A DNA stretch of 64,000 bases from Saprospiraceae bacterium (lineage in GTDB: Bacteria > Bacteroidota > Bacteroidia > Chitinophagales > Saprospiraceae): positions 1 through 64,000 of the forward strand of contig JAIYAP010000013.1 of assembly GCA_027488935.1 (NCBI GenBank), written 5' to 3'. Below are positions 32,714 through 39,957 of this stretch, one piece after another. Below the pieces are notes generated by a model that worked only from the letters and a program-made list of their open reading frames with translations, was not told where the DNA came from and did no database searches. Position 1 is the stretch's first letter. The number at the start of each line of letters is the position of its first letter. The position numbers and the translations under genes were made by a program.

Positions 32714-33715
32714 TTAAAAAATAGGGCAAGATTTGAAGGATTTGAGCGCCGGCGCAGGCAACATTTGGTAAATGGCCGATAACTCAATACCTCCCCGGTT
32801 GGACGTCGCTACCTGAAACGGTGAGCTGTTCCAATCGTAACTCAGGCCAAATATCCAGTTATTGCGTTCCAATTGAACGGCTGGAATCCAGGCGTCGCCC
32901 AACCGATGCGCCAAGGAAAAACGAGCGGCCATATGGCTGCCTGGCCCCTTGCTGAGTACACTGCGCAGGCCACTACCCAGCACCAGTTCACGGCTTTTTT
33001 GCATTTGTTGCGCCAACCCGAAAACGACCAAATCCAACCATTCGGCCACCTGTAACGCACAGTCTGCGTGAAATGTTACACGAATAGGTAGATGAAAATT
33101 GTAATCTCTTGAAAAACTGATATCAGGCTGGTTGAGGTGTAAGGCTCCTATGCCTGCTTTAACAAAGGTTCTGGTTTCGGTAGACTGATAAAACCAATGA
33201 AAACCAGCCGATAAGGTAGGCCGGATGCGACTGTTGGCGTTTAATTGTTCTTTGGTGGCCAATCCCGGATCAAATAAATCGCCGCCCCATTGATTTTGAA
33301 AGGTCAATTTGTCAAGGTTCACATACCGCTGTGCCATACCAATGCCAAAACCTGCTGCAAGACCTTGTGTACTGGAAAGGGCGTGTATGACGCTGCCAGT
33401 AGCCCCCAACTGGGTCCAGGAAAGTCCGCCGTCGCCTGCAACGTCATGTTGCAACAAAAATCCCAGCGCTATTTGGTTTGAACCAACTTGAAAAGGCTTC
33501 CAGTCGATGGCACCCGCAAATGTCTGATACGAAACCGGTACGCTGGTCCACTGCGAACGATACGATGCAGCCCCCCGAAAGGTACCCTGAAAGATTCCAG
33601 TGGCTGCCGGATTTAAAGCCAACGGTTGGTTGTAAAATTGGGAAAAGTGCAGATCTTGTGCACTCAACCGCAAAGATACCAGTACGCAAGTTAGGATGAA
33701 AAGGCGTGTAAACAT
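32714..33715 (-). CDS. PorP/SprF family type IX secretion outer-membrane protein
   Basis: A 333-residue outer-membrane protein. Signal peptide (LFILTCVLVSLRLSAQ) followed by the diagnostic DLHFSQFYNQPLALNPAATG and YRSQWTSVP, then alternating beta strands to the end. PorP/SprF proteins help to export or attach T9SS cargo with type B C-terminal domains; a fragment of such a cargo is at the right end of the window. Transcribed before the PorE-like gene, in the standard pairing of the phylum. Confidence 0.93.
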   Translation of the reverse strand: MFTRLFILTCVLVSLRLSAQDLHFSQFYNQPLALNPAATGIFQGTFRGAASYRSQWTSVPVSYQTFAGAIDWKPFQVGSNQIALGFLLQHDVAGDGGLSWTQLGATGSVIHALSSTQGLAAGFGIGMAQRYVNLDKLTFQNQWGGDLFDPGLATKEQLNANSRIRPTLSAGFHWFYQSTETRTFVKAGIGALHLNQPDISFSRDYNFHLPIRVTFHADCALQVAEWLDLVVFGLAQQMQKSRELVLGSGLRSVLSKGPGSHMAARFSLAHRLGDAWIPAVQLERNNWIFGLSYDWNSSPFQVATSNRGGIELSAIYQMLPAPALKSFKSCPIF

Positions 33716-33731
33716 GGATTCTTTGTGTGAA

Positions 33732-33762
33732 TTTGAAGGCCCAAGGTAAAAATTTACATTTA
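33732..33762 (+). promoter_or_regulatory. Promoter of cutC
   Basis: TTTG (33732-33735), 19 nt, then TACATTTA (33755-33762), one base off the TAnnTTTG consensus. The ATG at 33775 lies 12 nt downstream. The TTG-type upstream extension of the frame would begin before this promoter. Confidence 0.5.
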
Positions 33763-33774
33763 AGACTGATTATT

Positions 33775-34485
33775 ATGTTACTAGAGATTTGTGCTACGAA
33801 TATACAATCTGCGCGGATTGCCGAACTTGGCGGTGCTAAACGCATTGAACTTTGTACCGGATTGGAGCTAGGCGGCCTTACACCGTCCTATGGACTGATT
33901 CGCGCTGCCTGCCATCACTTGAGTATTCCAGTGCATGTTTTGATTCGTCCAAGGGAGGGCAATTTTACCTACTCAGCAGAAGAAATTGAAATTATCCTCG
34001 ATGATATTCAGTTTTGTAAGGAAATTGGCGTGCAAGGGGTGGTGGTAGGTGCGCTCACCCACGACCATACGCTGGATGTTGGGCTTTTCCAAAAAATGAC
34101 GGAAGTGGCCGGAAAAATGGAGGTTTGTTGCCACCGCGCTTTCGATTACACCACAAATCCGTCAGCGGCCCTGGAAACCTTAATTCAATTGGGTATTCGC
34201 CGGGTGTTAAGTTCCGGGCAGGCGGCGACCGCCGAATCGGGTGTTTTGCTGTTGAAGGAAATGGTGCAGCAAGCAGCAGGGCGTATTCATGTGATGCCCG
34301 GCGCGGGCATCGGTCCCGAAAATATTCGATTTATTGCTGATACTACTGGAGCCAAGGAATTTCACCTGACGGGTAAAGCAAAGGTGGTACAACAAAGCGG
34401 ACACGGCGATATTCCCGGACTGGAATGGTGGTACTGGGAAAGCAACGAGGCTATAATTAAAGCGGCACTAAACGCCCTAAAATAG
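33775..34485 (+). CDS. cutC: CutC-family protein
   Basis: A 236-residue TIM-barrel protein with the CutC marks: MLLEICATNIQSARIAELGG, RIELCTGLELGGLTPSYGLI, IPVHVLIRPREGNF, CCHRAFDYTTNP, RVLSSGQAATAESG and VMPGAGIGPENI. CutC was linked to copper homeostasis in E. coli, but its biochemical role is unsettled. The ATG at 33775 gives the usual N-terminus and sits right after a promoter. The 3' end overlaps the convergent flippase gene by 9 bp. Confidence 0.92.
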   Translation: MLLEICATNIQSARIAELGGAKRIELCTGLELGGLTPSYGLIRAACHHLSIPVHVLIRPREGNFTYSAEEIEIILDDIQFCKEIGVQGVVVGALTHDHTLDVGLFQKMTEVAGKMEVCCHRAFDYTTNPSAALETLIQLGIRRVLSSGQAATAESGVLLLKEMVQQAAGRIHVMPGAGIGPENIRFIADTTGAKEFHLTGKAKVVQQSGHGDIPGLEWWYWESNEAIIKAALNALK

Positions 34486-35781
34486 CGCAAAACTCAGGCA
34501 ATACGCCGCCAAGAGCAACAAAGACCAGCCTGTAAACCAGCGAATATCCATCCATTGATGCAAGGCTATGCCCTGTTTCACTTTTAAATACCAGGCTAAT
34601 CCCGCTTTTTCTACCCAAAAGGTGAGTACCGCCGACCAGGCTAAACCCGGAAGCCCAAAAAAGTACAACAACACAAAACCCAACACGACTTTACACGCTA
34701 ATTCCAGCAACCCAACCCACAAAATGATGCCGGTTCGCCCCGTAGCCAACAAAATCGAATTTGGTAACCACAACCTGCTGGCGGTCATAAGCATATAAAT
34801 ATTGAACAAACTGGCACTTTGGGCAAAATCGGGGTTGAACACCAGCGGAAATAAAGGCTTGCTGATAAATAATAAGACTATACTTATCGGGAAAAGCACA
34901 TTGCCTAATTTGCGGGTCATGGCTTTCATATCGTCCAATCCAGTTGCCAAATGGGCCGCGATGTTTGGAATCAGGGCCACCCCTAAAGCACTTACCAAAG
35001 CCTGCACCAAGGGGAATTCCCGCGCACCATACCGGAATATTGCAAAGACCGCTTCATCCTGGTACCACCAGCCTGCCAACCAATGGTCAAACATCACCAC
35101 CACATTTCCGACCATCACATTGAGCATCAAGGGTCCGGCAAAAACAAGGTAGGATCGTATTAAATCGGGCCGAATACGCAAGCGGCTAAACTGGGAAACC
35201 ACCCAAAACGTGTACCCGAATTTTAAAGCAGCCAAAAGTACCATGGCTTGCAAACTGCGCTCCAACCCCAAGCCCATAAACAAGGGAAGCCCTATTGCCA
35301 ATACCTGCAGTCCAAACGAACCAAGGCCCCAACCAATGATATGGAGCGGTTTTTTTTGCAGCAAGTAAATGTATTCAACGGGGAAACTTGGCAAATTGAG
35401 CAGTAAAAACAGACAAAAAAGCGTATAATAGGGTAGGGTAGCCATGCCGGTCAGTACCGGTACCAGGATTTGTTGTCCGCCCAACATCAGGACAAACAAC
35501 CCGACGGCAATTGCAGTAAAAACCAAAAAATTATTAAAAAAAAAGTCCTGCTGATCTTCCGCTGAAAGCCTGGAATAGGTAGCGGGCATGGCCTGTAAAA
35601 GTCCGTTTACCCAGAAAAAAGTAAGCACCGTTCCGATGTACAACAACAATTCGTACACGCCAATATCGGAAGTCGCGAGACCGCTTTTAGCCAACAGCAC
35701 ACTACCCAGCAACACCGCACCCTGGCGCATGACCTGAAATAATTGAAGCGCTCGGGTAGTAGTAACAGTTGGTAATTTCAA
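34477..35781 (-). CDS. Polysaccharide (oligosaccharide) flippase-like membrane protein
   Basis: A 434-residue membrane protein with about twelve to fourteen hydrophobic helices and the MOP-superfamily pattern near the start: LQLFQVMRQGAVLLGSVLLA, SDIGVYELLLYIGTVLTFFW, and later FRYGAREFPLVQALVSALGV with YMLMTASRLWLPNSILLATG. Such proteins flip lipid-linked sugars across the inner membrane. The frame opens at TTG (35781); the next in-frame ATG is 17 codons later (35730), inside what looks like helix 1, so TTG is favoured. It stands alone, away from the exopolysaccharide cluster at 40 kb. Confidence 0.82.
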   Translation of the reverse strand: MKLPTVTTTRALQLFQVMRQGAVLLGSVLLAKSGLATSDIGVYELLLYIGTVLTFFWVNGLLQAMPATYSRLSAEDQQDFFFNNFLVFTAIAVGLFVLMLGGQQILVPVLTGMATLPYYTLFCLFLLLNLPSFPVEYIYLLQKKPLHIIGWGLGSFGLQVLAIGLPLFMGLGLERSLQAMVLLAALKFGYTFWVVSQFSRLRIRPDLIRSYLVFAGPLMLNVMVGNVVVMFDHWLAGWWYQDEAVFAIFRYGAREFPLVQALVSALGVALIPNIAAHLATGLDDMKAMTRKLGNVLFPISIVLLFISKPLFPLVFNPDFAQSASLFNIYMLMTASRLWLPNSILLATGRTGIILWVGLLELACKVVLGFVLLYFFGLPGLAWSAVLTFWVEKAGLAWYLKVKQGIALHQWMDIRWFTGWSLLLLAAYCLSFALF

Positions 35782-35828
35782 TGCTTCTGTATTTGCGGGC
35801 TGATTGCTGCCAAAACGCTATTTTACCT

Positions 35829-36410
35829 TTAAATTTGGGAAAGCAAGCGGCTTTTCAAACTGCTGAATTCCTCCTCCGTGATGACACCGGCATCTTTCAT
35901 TTCTGCCAGTTTTTTAATTTTATCAATGGTTTCATCGGTGCTTGATTTGGTTGCAGTGCCCGCACGACTCACTTCTTCAGCGACCTGTTTGCCTTCCACG
36001 ATTTCCGTTTCGTATCCTTTGCGGGCGGTTGCGAGGTCCAGATCGTCGAGGCTGCCACCATGTTGAAAATGATTGGCCACCACTTTTCCGAGGGCATAGG
36101 TGGACGCGCCGGATAATGCGGGCATGCTTAGTTCGCCAATAATGGTGCCAACTCCAGGTATAATTTTGATCAAACTTGCACCCAAGCGCGCAGCACTACT
36201 GCCCACCACTGCGGAGATGATGTTTTTGCCCAGCACATCCATGAACCCAACCTGATACAGTTTGGCTAGTTGGCGCAACATACTCAATTGTACGGCACTC
36301 ACCGCCAATAAATCAGCACCGGGCATTGGAATCAAGGCTGCGCCCAGCGAAAAACCGACATGGTTGCGTATAATTTCGGATGCTTTTTGATTTTTATCCT
36401 GCATTTGCAT
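35829..36410 (-). CDS. DUF697/EcsC-like membrane-associated protein with C-terminal SHOCT domain
   Basis: From ATG 36410 the product has 193 residues. ASEIIRNHVGFSLGAALIPM...PGADLLAVSAVQLSMLRQLA is the helical, glycine-rich core of YcjF/DUF697-like proteins, and GASLIKIIPGVGTIIGELSM is a second hydrophobic hairpin. The last 30 residues, IKKLAEMKDAGVITEEEFSS, are a SHOCT domain, a short helix pair thought to mediate oligomerisation or membrane association. The frame is open a further 50 codons upstream (36560), with other possible ATGs at 36503 and 36404. Function unknown; the architecture is common in this phylum. Confidence 0.8.
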   Translation of the reverse strand: MQMQDKNQKASEIIRNHVGFSLGAALIPMPGADLLAVSAVQLSMLRQLAKLYQVGFMDVLGKNIISAVVGSSAARLGASLIKIIPGVGTIIGELSMPALSGASTYALGKVVANHFQHGGSLDDLDLATARKGYETEIVEGKQVAEEVSRAGTATKSSTDETIDKIKKLAEMKDAGVITEEEFSSLKSRLLSQI

Positions 36411-36646
36411 ATTTTGGGTGTTTGAAAGGCCGCGTTCTTGTTGGATGTAGTCAAGCAAGGAAAGTAAAATGGATATTTTCCCGCCTGGGATGGGTTTTAT
36501 CATAGGATTGATATGCATTGGGTGGTAAAAATGTCCCAAATGCGCTACAAAAAAGCACAACTTACATGGTTTAAATGTTAAAATAACGACAAAAATGCCA
36601 AACTAAGCGATAAAACCCATTCCATGAACAGGTTTTATCGACTTAC

Positions 36647-37429
36647 TCATCCAACTTTTCCGATTGCAAGGACGGTGGTTGGCGTAGGATTGCCTGCAGG
36701 ATTGTCTTCTTCTGAAATGGCAAATGCCTGGGCATTCGCTACGTACTTAAAGGTCTGGTGGCCATCGATTGAATTGAAATCAATCATGCCCATACTGACC
36801 GGTTTTCCATCAACAATAGCCCAAAACTGGAGGTATCTCCCGGTACTTGGCGCCGGTACGCCCGAAAGATCGAGCACCAGGCTGTTGCGCAGGTCGCTGT
36901 TAAAAATGCTGGTTATTACGTTTTTGCCATTATTTAATTCAATCCGTTTGGTATCCGGATCGCGTACCAGGTTTGCAAATTCTTGACTGCTGCTTGCCCG
37001 GGTACTGCAAGTTTGCAGATCGACGCGCAGTTGTTCTACTTGCTGTCCTAATTGGGTTGTTTGTTGTTTGGCTTGCTGGAGTGCCATCCACAAGTAGCCA
37101 GACAAGGCGAGCATTACCACACTGGCAGCCAGGAGCCAGGGACTATTTGCACGGCCTTTTGTTGTAATTGCGTTAAGTTCAGGCGCTTCTGGTTCCTGTT
37201 TTTCGGCTTGCTGAAGAGCGTCCATGATCCGTGCTTTTAAATCGACAGGGGGGGCAATTGCCTGGGCCTGGGCATATTGTTCGAGGGCTAGTTCAATGGC
37301 TGCCAATTCGGCTTGTACCACGGGATGCTCGTTGCGCATACGCAGTACGAGCCTGCGCTCTTCATCGGTACATTGACCGAGCGCAAACGATTCCAATAAT
37401 CCTGAGTTTATGAACGATTGAAGTTCCAT
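36647..37429 (-). CDS. Anti-sigma factor (RskA-like)
   Basis: A 260-residue protein that should bind the ECF sigma factor encoded just upstream. The cytoplasmic N-terminus has the zinc-less anti-sigma fold (LLESFALGQCTDEERRLVLR), a membrane segment follows at about 98-117 (WLLAASVVMLALSGYLWMAL), then a coiled part (QQTTQLGQQVEQLRVDLQ) and a C-terminal RskA domain with YLQFWAIVDGKPVSMGMID. The pair probably senses an envelope or periplasmic signal. It is co-transcribed with the sigma gene, with a 69-bp gap. Confidence 0.9.
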   Translation of the reverse strand: MELQSFINSGLLESFALGQCTDEERRLVLRMRNEHPVVQAELAAIELALEQYAQAQAIAPPVDLKARIMDALQQAEKQEPEAPELNAITTKGRANSPWLLAASVVMLALSGYLWMALQQAKQQTTQLGQQVEQLRVDLQTCSTRASSSQEFANLVRDPDTKRIELNNGKNVITSIFNSDLRNSLVLDLSGVPAPSTGRYLQFWAIVDGKPVSMGMIDFNSIDGHQTFKYVANAQAFAISEEDNPAGNPTPTTVLAIGKVG

Positions 37430-37498
37430 TGTATGATTGCGGAAAAATCCGATCTGTTGTTGTACTTGCTGCTTTTTAAGCAGAAAGGGTAATGAAAA

Positions 37499-38062
37499 TT
37501 AAATGAAATTGATGAGCAAGGCAGCCAATAAAATAGCCGCCTTATGGTCGCCAAAAACGGTTCGTAACTCGTTGATTGCGTATCGAATGCGTGTTTTTAT
37601 GGTGCCAAGTGGTATGCCTGTTGCTTCGGCCACCTCTTCTTGTGTATAACCTTTGAAATAGATCATTTCAATCAGACTACTGTATTTTTCATCCAATTTC
37701 GAAACGATTTCTCGAAGGCCTAAGTGGTCTGGATTAAGTACTTCTCCACCTGCTTTGGTTACAATTTGATCGAGGTTGCCTGTTTTTTGGGCATTTTTAA
37801 AATGCGCACTGCGGGTTGCATCAATGGCGGTATTTCTGGCAATGTTGAGTAGCCAGGTAAAAAGCCGTCCCTTGCTAGCATCATATTGCGCACCATTGCG
37901 CCAGGCTTTCAAAAAAGTATCTTGAAGTACCTGTTCCGCAAGTTCATTCGTCTGCACAATGCGCAGCACCACGCCATATAACGCCCCACTATAGGCATCA
38001 TACAGCGTACTGATCGCGCCTTGATCTTGCTGTTGCAATCGGATAATAAGTTGTTGGTCTTG
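37499..38062 (-). CDS. ECF RNA polymerase sigma factor (SigK-like)
   Basis: A 187-residue sigma factor from ATG 38062 (MQDQQLIIRL). Region 2 includes SALYGVVLRIVQTNELAEQV and LQDTFLKAWRNGAQYDASKG with LFTWLLNIARNTAIDATRSA; region 4 includes IEMIYFKGYTQEEVAEATG and IPLGTIKTRIRYAINELR, the helix-turn-helix that reads the -35 element. The DPDHLGL linker is normal length. It is first in an operon with its RskA-type anti-sigma factor, and has a promoter at 38109-38139. Confidence 0.93.
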   Translation of the reverse strand, partial: QDQQLIIRLQQQDQGAISTLYDAYSGALYGVVLRIVQTNELAEQVLQDTFLKAWRNGAQYDASKGRLFTWLLNIARNTAIDATRSAHFKNAQKTGNLDQIVTKAGGEVLNPDHLGLREIVSKLDEKYSSLIEMIYFKGYTQEEVAEATGIPLGTIKTRIRYAINELRTVFGDHKAAILLAALLINFI

Positions 38063-38108
38063 CATTAGAAAATAGCACAAGGACAGTTGTTACGACCTTA
38101 TGACGTTA

Positions 38109-38139
38109 CAAAAGTCACTGTTTTTTTTGAGGTAGCAAA
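38109..38139 (-). promoter_or_regulatory. Promoter of the sigma/anti-sigma operon
   Basis: On the minus strand TTTG (38136-38139), 19 nt, then GACTTTTG (38109-38116), one base off TAnnTTTG. It lies 46 nt before the ATG. The gap 38063-38366 also holds a gcaacaagtcta repeat copy at 38206 and nothing else I can identify. Confidence 0.5.
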
Positions 38140-38205
38140 CCTATGATCGCTTTTTAGATTGATTTTAACCCGAATTAGCAAAAATAGGAAGTAGGGGCTT
38201 TCCAC

Positions 38206-38217
38206 GCAACAAGTCTA
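38206..38217 (+). repeat. Dispersed gcaacaagtcta repeat, copy 2
   Basis: Second copy of the 12-mer, preceded by ctttccac, in the intergenic gap between the sigma gene and the small conserved gene at 38367. Confidence 0.45.
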
Positions 38218-38366
38218 ATATACGAAAGGCGGGAAGCGTTTGGTTTTTTAATAGTAGAATATTGCCTTAAAATGCTTAAATGGATCCTTTTTACCAAAGG
38301 TTTCGGTGAAAACAATCTGCCTTGCTCCTTGTTTTTATCTTTATCAATACTTAAAACAAAACAACC

Positions 38367-38663
38367 ATGCAAGCATACGAAACACTTACAGCAGCCATTG
38401 ATGCACTGCGCGTGCAAGGCTACACCAAAGACTTTAACCTTCAACAAGATAAGTTGACCTGCCAGGAGGATGAAATTCAAATATTCCATGATGAATTTCA
38501 TGTAGATCACTATTACCGTTTCGAAGGCATGACCGATCCTTCCGATGAAAGTGTGGTGTATGCGATATCTTCCGAAAAATATAAGGTAAAAGGTGTTTTG
38601 GTAAATGGCTACGGCGTTAGTAGTGAGCCTATTACGGATGAATTGCTTGAAAAATTGAGATAA
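38367..38663 (+). CDS. Small conserved Bacteroidota protein (often mislabelled phosphoribosylpyrophosphate synthetase)
   Basis: A 98-residue cytoplasmic protein: MQAYETLTAAIDALRVQGYT, DEIQIFHDEFHVDHYYRFEG, MTDPSDESVVYAISSEKYKV, KGVLVNGYGV. I recognise this as a small family widespread in Bacteroidota that databases often label phosphoribosylpyrophosphate synthetase, although it is far too short and lacks the PRPP-binding loop of that enzyme. The label should not be propagated; function unknown. It is followed by a strong hairpin at 38669. Confidence 0.83.
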   Translation: MQAYETLTAAIDALRVQGYTKDFNLQQDKLTCQEDEIQIFHDEFHVDHYYRFEGMTDPSDESVVYAISSEKYKVKGVLVNGYGVSSEPITDELLEKLR

Positions 38664-38668
38664 TTTTA

Positions 38669-38710
38669 AGACTTGTTGCGGTGGGAAGTTTAAAACACCG
38701 CAACAAGTCT
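38669..38710. terminator. Bidirectional hairpin terminator between convergent genes, built from an inverted repeat copy
   Basis: A perfect 15-bp stem (38669-38683 with 38696-38710) and a 12-base loop lies between the stops at 38663 and 38714. Short T-rich stretches flank both sides, so it can end both messages. Each arm contains the dispersed gcaacaagtct motif (forward copy at 38700-38711, inverted copy at 38669-38680), which suggests the terminator arose from two head-to-head repeat copies. Confidence 0.85.
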
Positions 38711-38713
38711 ATT

Positions 38714-39700
38714 TTACAATAGCACATCATCAATCGGTACCATCTTTTCCGGCAAATCAGTTTCACCCAGCATTTCACGTATGTCGATTTCAATATTTCG
38801 GCAAATGGTGGCAATTGGTACGTCGTTTACCGCATTATCGAAAGGGTTTTCGCTGTATTCCCCGATTTGTTCCATGGTATAAAACACCCAGGAAATTAGC
38901 ATGGCAAAAGGAATGGTGAGCCAAACGCCCCAGGTTGCCAGTGCACTCAAGTCCTTCATAAGCCCAAAAGGAAGCAAAAAGATAAAAATATTGACGAAAA
39001 CACGGCTGAAAATGCTGTATTGACGGAATAAAGGCGTTGACTTTATCCGTTCGCAACCACCCTGCAGGTTCATCATTTCGTTGAGGTGCTTGACCAGGTC
39101 GCTGTGTTCAAAATCGTCGATGGTACGGTTGCGTTTTAATTTTGTCAGTTCAGTCACTTGAATTTTTAAAATACCCGAAGCGGCGTTGCTTTTTGCCTTG
39201 AGCGCCTCGAAGTATTGTGATTTATTATTTTCGGCTAAAATACGTTGCAATCCAGCCTCAAATTCTTCCAACTCTGAGCGCTCACCTTTAAAAGTTTGAT
39301 GCAGGTTTTGTTTGCTTGTTGCCCACGGAATGGTTTTGCGTAATTGCAAGCGAAAAATATTGAGGTAAGCAATATGGCGATACAATAAATCTTTCACAAT
39401 TTGTTTGTCTTCTACCAATGCGATGAGTTGCATGGAAAAATTGCGGCTTACGTTTGTCAAACCGCCCCACAATTTCCGTGCTTCCCATAGCCGATCGTAG
39501 GCTTGATTATTCTTAAAACCTACATAAAATGCTACTGCGGTGCCGATGGTTGCCACCGGGACAAACGGAATAGCGAAGAAACGCAAGCCCAGCACGTCGT
39601 ATAAAAATACAGCTATCGCACTGATAATCATGGTTTTAGTCAGGTTCTTTTTGGCAAAATGCCAAAACATTAGGTAGGTAAAATCTTTTCCGGTGTACAT
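38714..39700 (-). CDS. Bestrophin-family anion channel-like protein
   Basis: A 328-residue membrane protein with family marks: LMFWHFAKKNLTKTMIISAI at the start, AFYVGFKNNQAYDRLWEARK (the conserved FRNNxxYxRxWE-type motif), and later WVFYTMEQIGEYSENPFDN with the calcium/ion-site ENPFD segment. Four hydrophobic helices are visible. Bacterial bestrophins form pentameric ion channels, the studied one being cation-selective. Single gene with its own -7 box. Confidence 0.92.
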   Translation of the reverse strand: MYTGKDFTYLMFWHFAKKNLTKTMIISAIAVFLYDVLGLRFFAIPFVPVATIGTAVAFYVGFKNNQAYDRLWEARKLWGGLTNVSRNFSMQLIALVEDKQIVKDLLYRHIAYLNIFRLQLRKTIPWATSKQNLHQTFKGERSELEEFEAGLQRILAENNKSQYFEALKAKSNAASGILKIQVTELTKLKRNRTIDDFEHSDLVKHLNEMMNLQGGCERIKSTPLFRQYSIFSRVFVNIFIFLLPFGLMKDLSALATWGVWLTIPFAMLISWVFYTMEQIGEYSENPFDNAVNDVPIATICRNIEIDIREMLGETDLPEKMVPIDDVLL

Positions 39701-39736
39701 AGATGGACAATTTGGACAGGTGTGTGCGCAAATAAA

Positions 39737-39744
39737 AACAAAAG
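39737..39744 (-). promoter_or_regulatory. -7 promoter element of the bestrophin gene
   Basis: Minus-strand TACTTTTG, a perfect TAnnTTTG box, 36 nt before the ATG at 39700. No clear -33 element. The rest of the 257-bp divergent gap up to 39957 shows nothing I can assign, including no clear promoter for the acyltransferase gene. Confidence 0.45.
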
Positions 39745-39957
39745 TATTTACAACCTGAATTTAAATTTAGTGCTATTGGAAACGCGTTGTCAGGAACCCG
39801 ACAGAACGCAAATCAGGTGTATTTGTATCTCCCCAAAAAAGGGTAAAAATCTGCAATTTAGCCCTAAAATATGTCCAAAAAACGAAACTTTGGGAATCGT
39901 CTTTCGAAATGGAGCCATTTTTGTATAGATCATTATTTATAACAATGCTTCATTAAT

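Noticed and set aside
38367-38663. Phosphoribosylpyrophosphate synthetase
   Set aside because: The family is often so named, but at 98 residues with no PRPP-binding loop the enzyme cannot be supported.
39722-39928. A 68-residue open frame in the gap between the bestrophin and acyltransferase genes
   Set aside because: It overlaps the bestrophin promoter, has low-complexity Asn/Leu and Cys/Pro content and no recognisable motif; probably chance.
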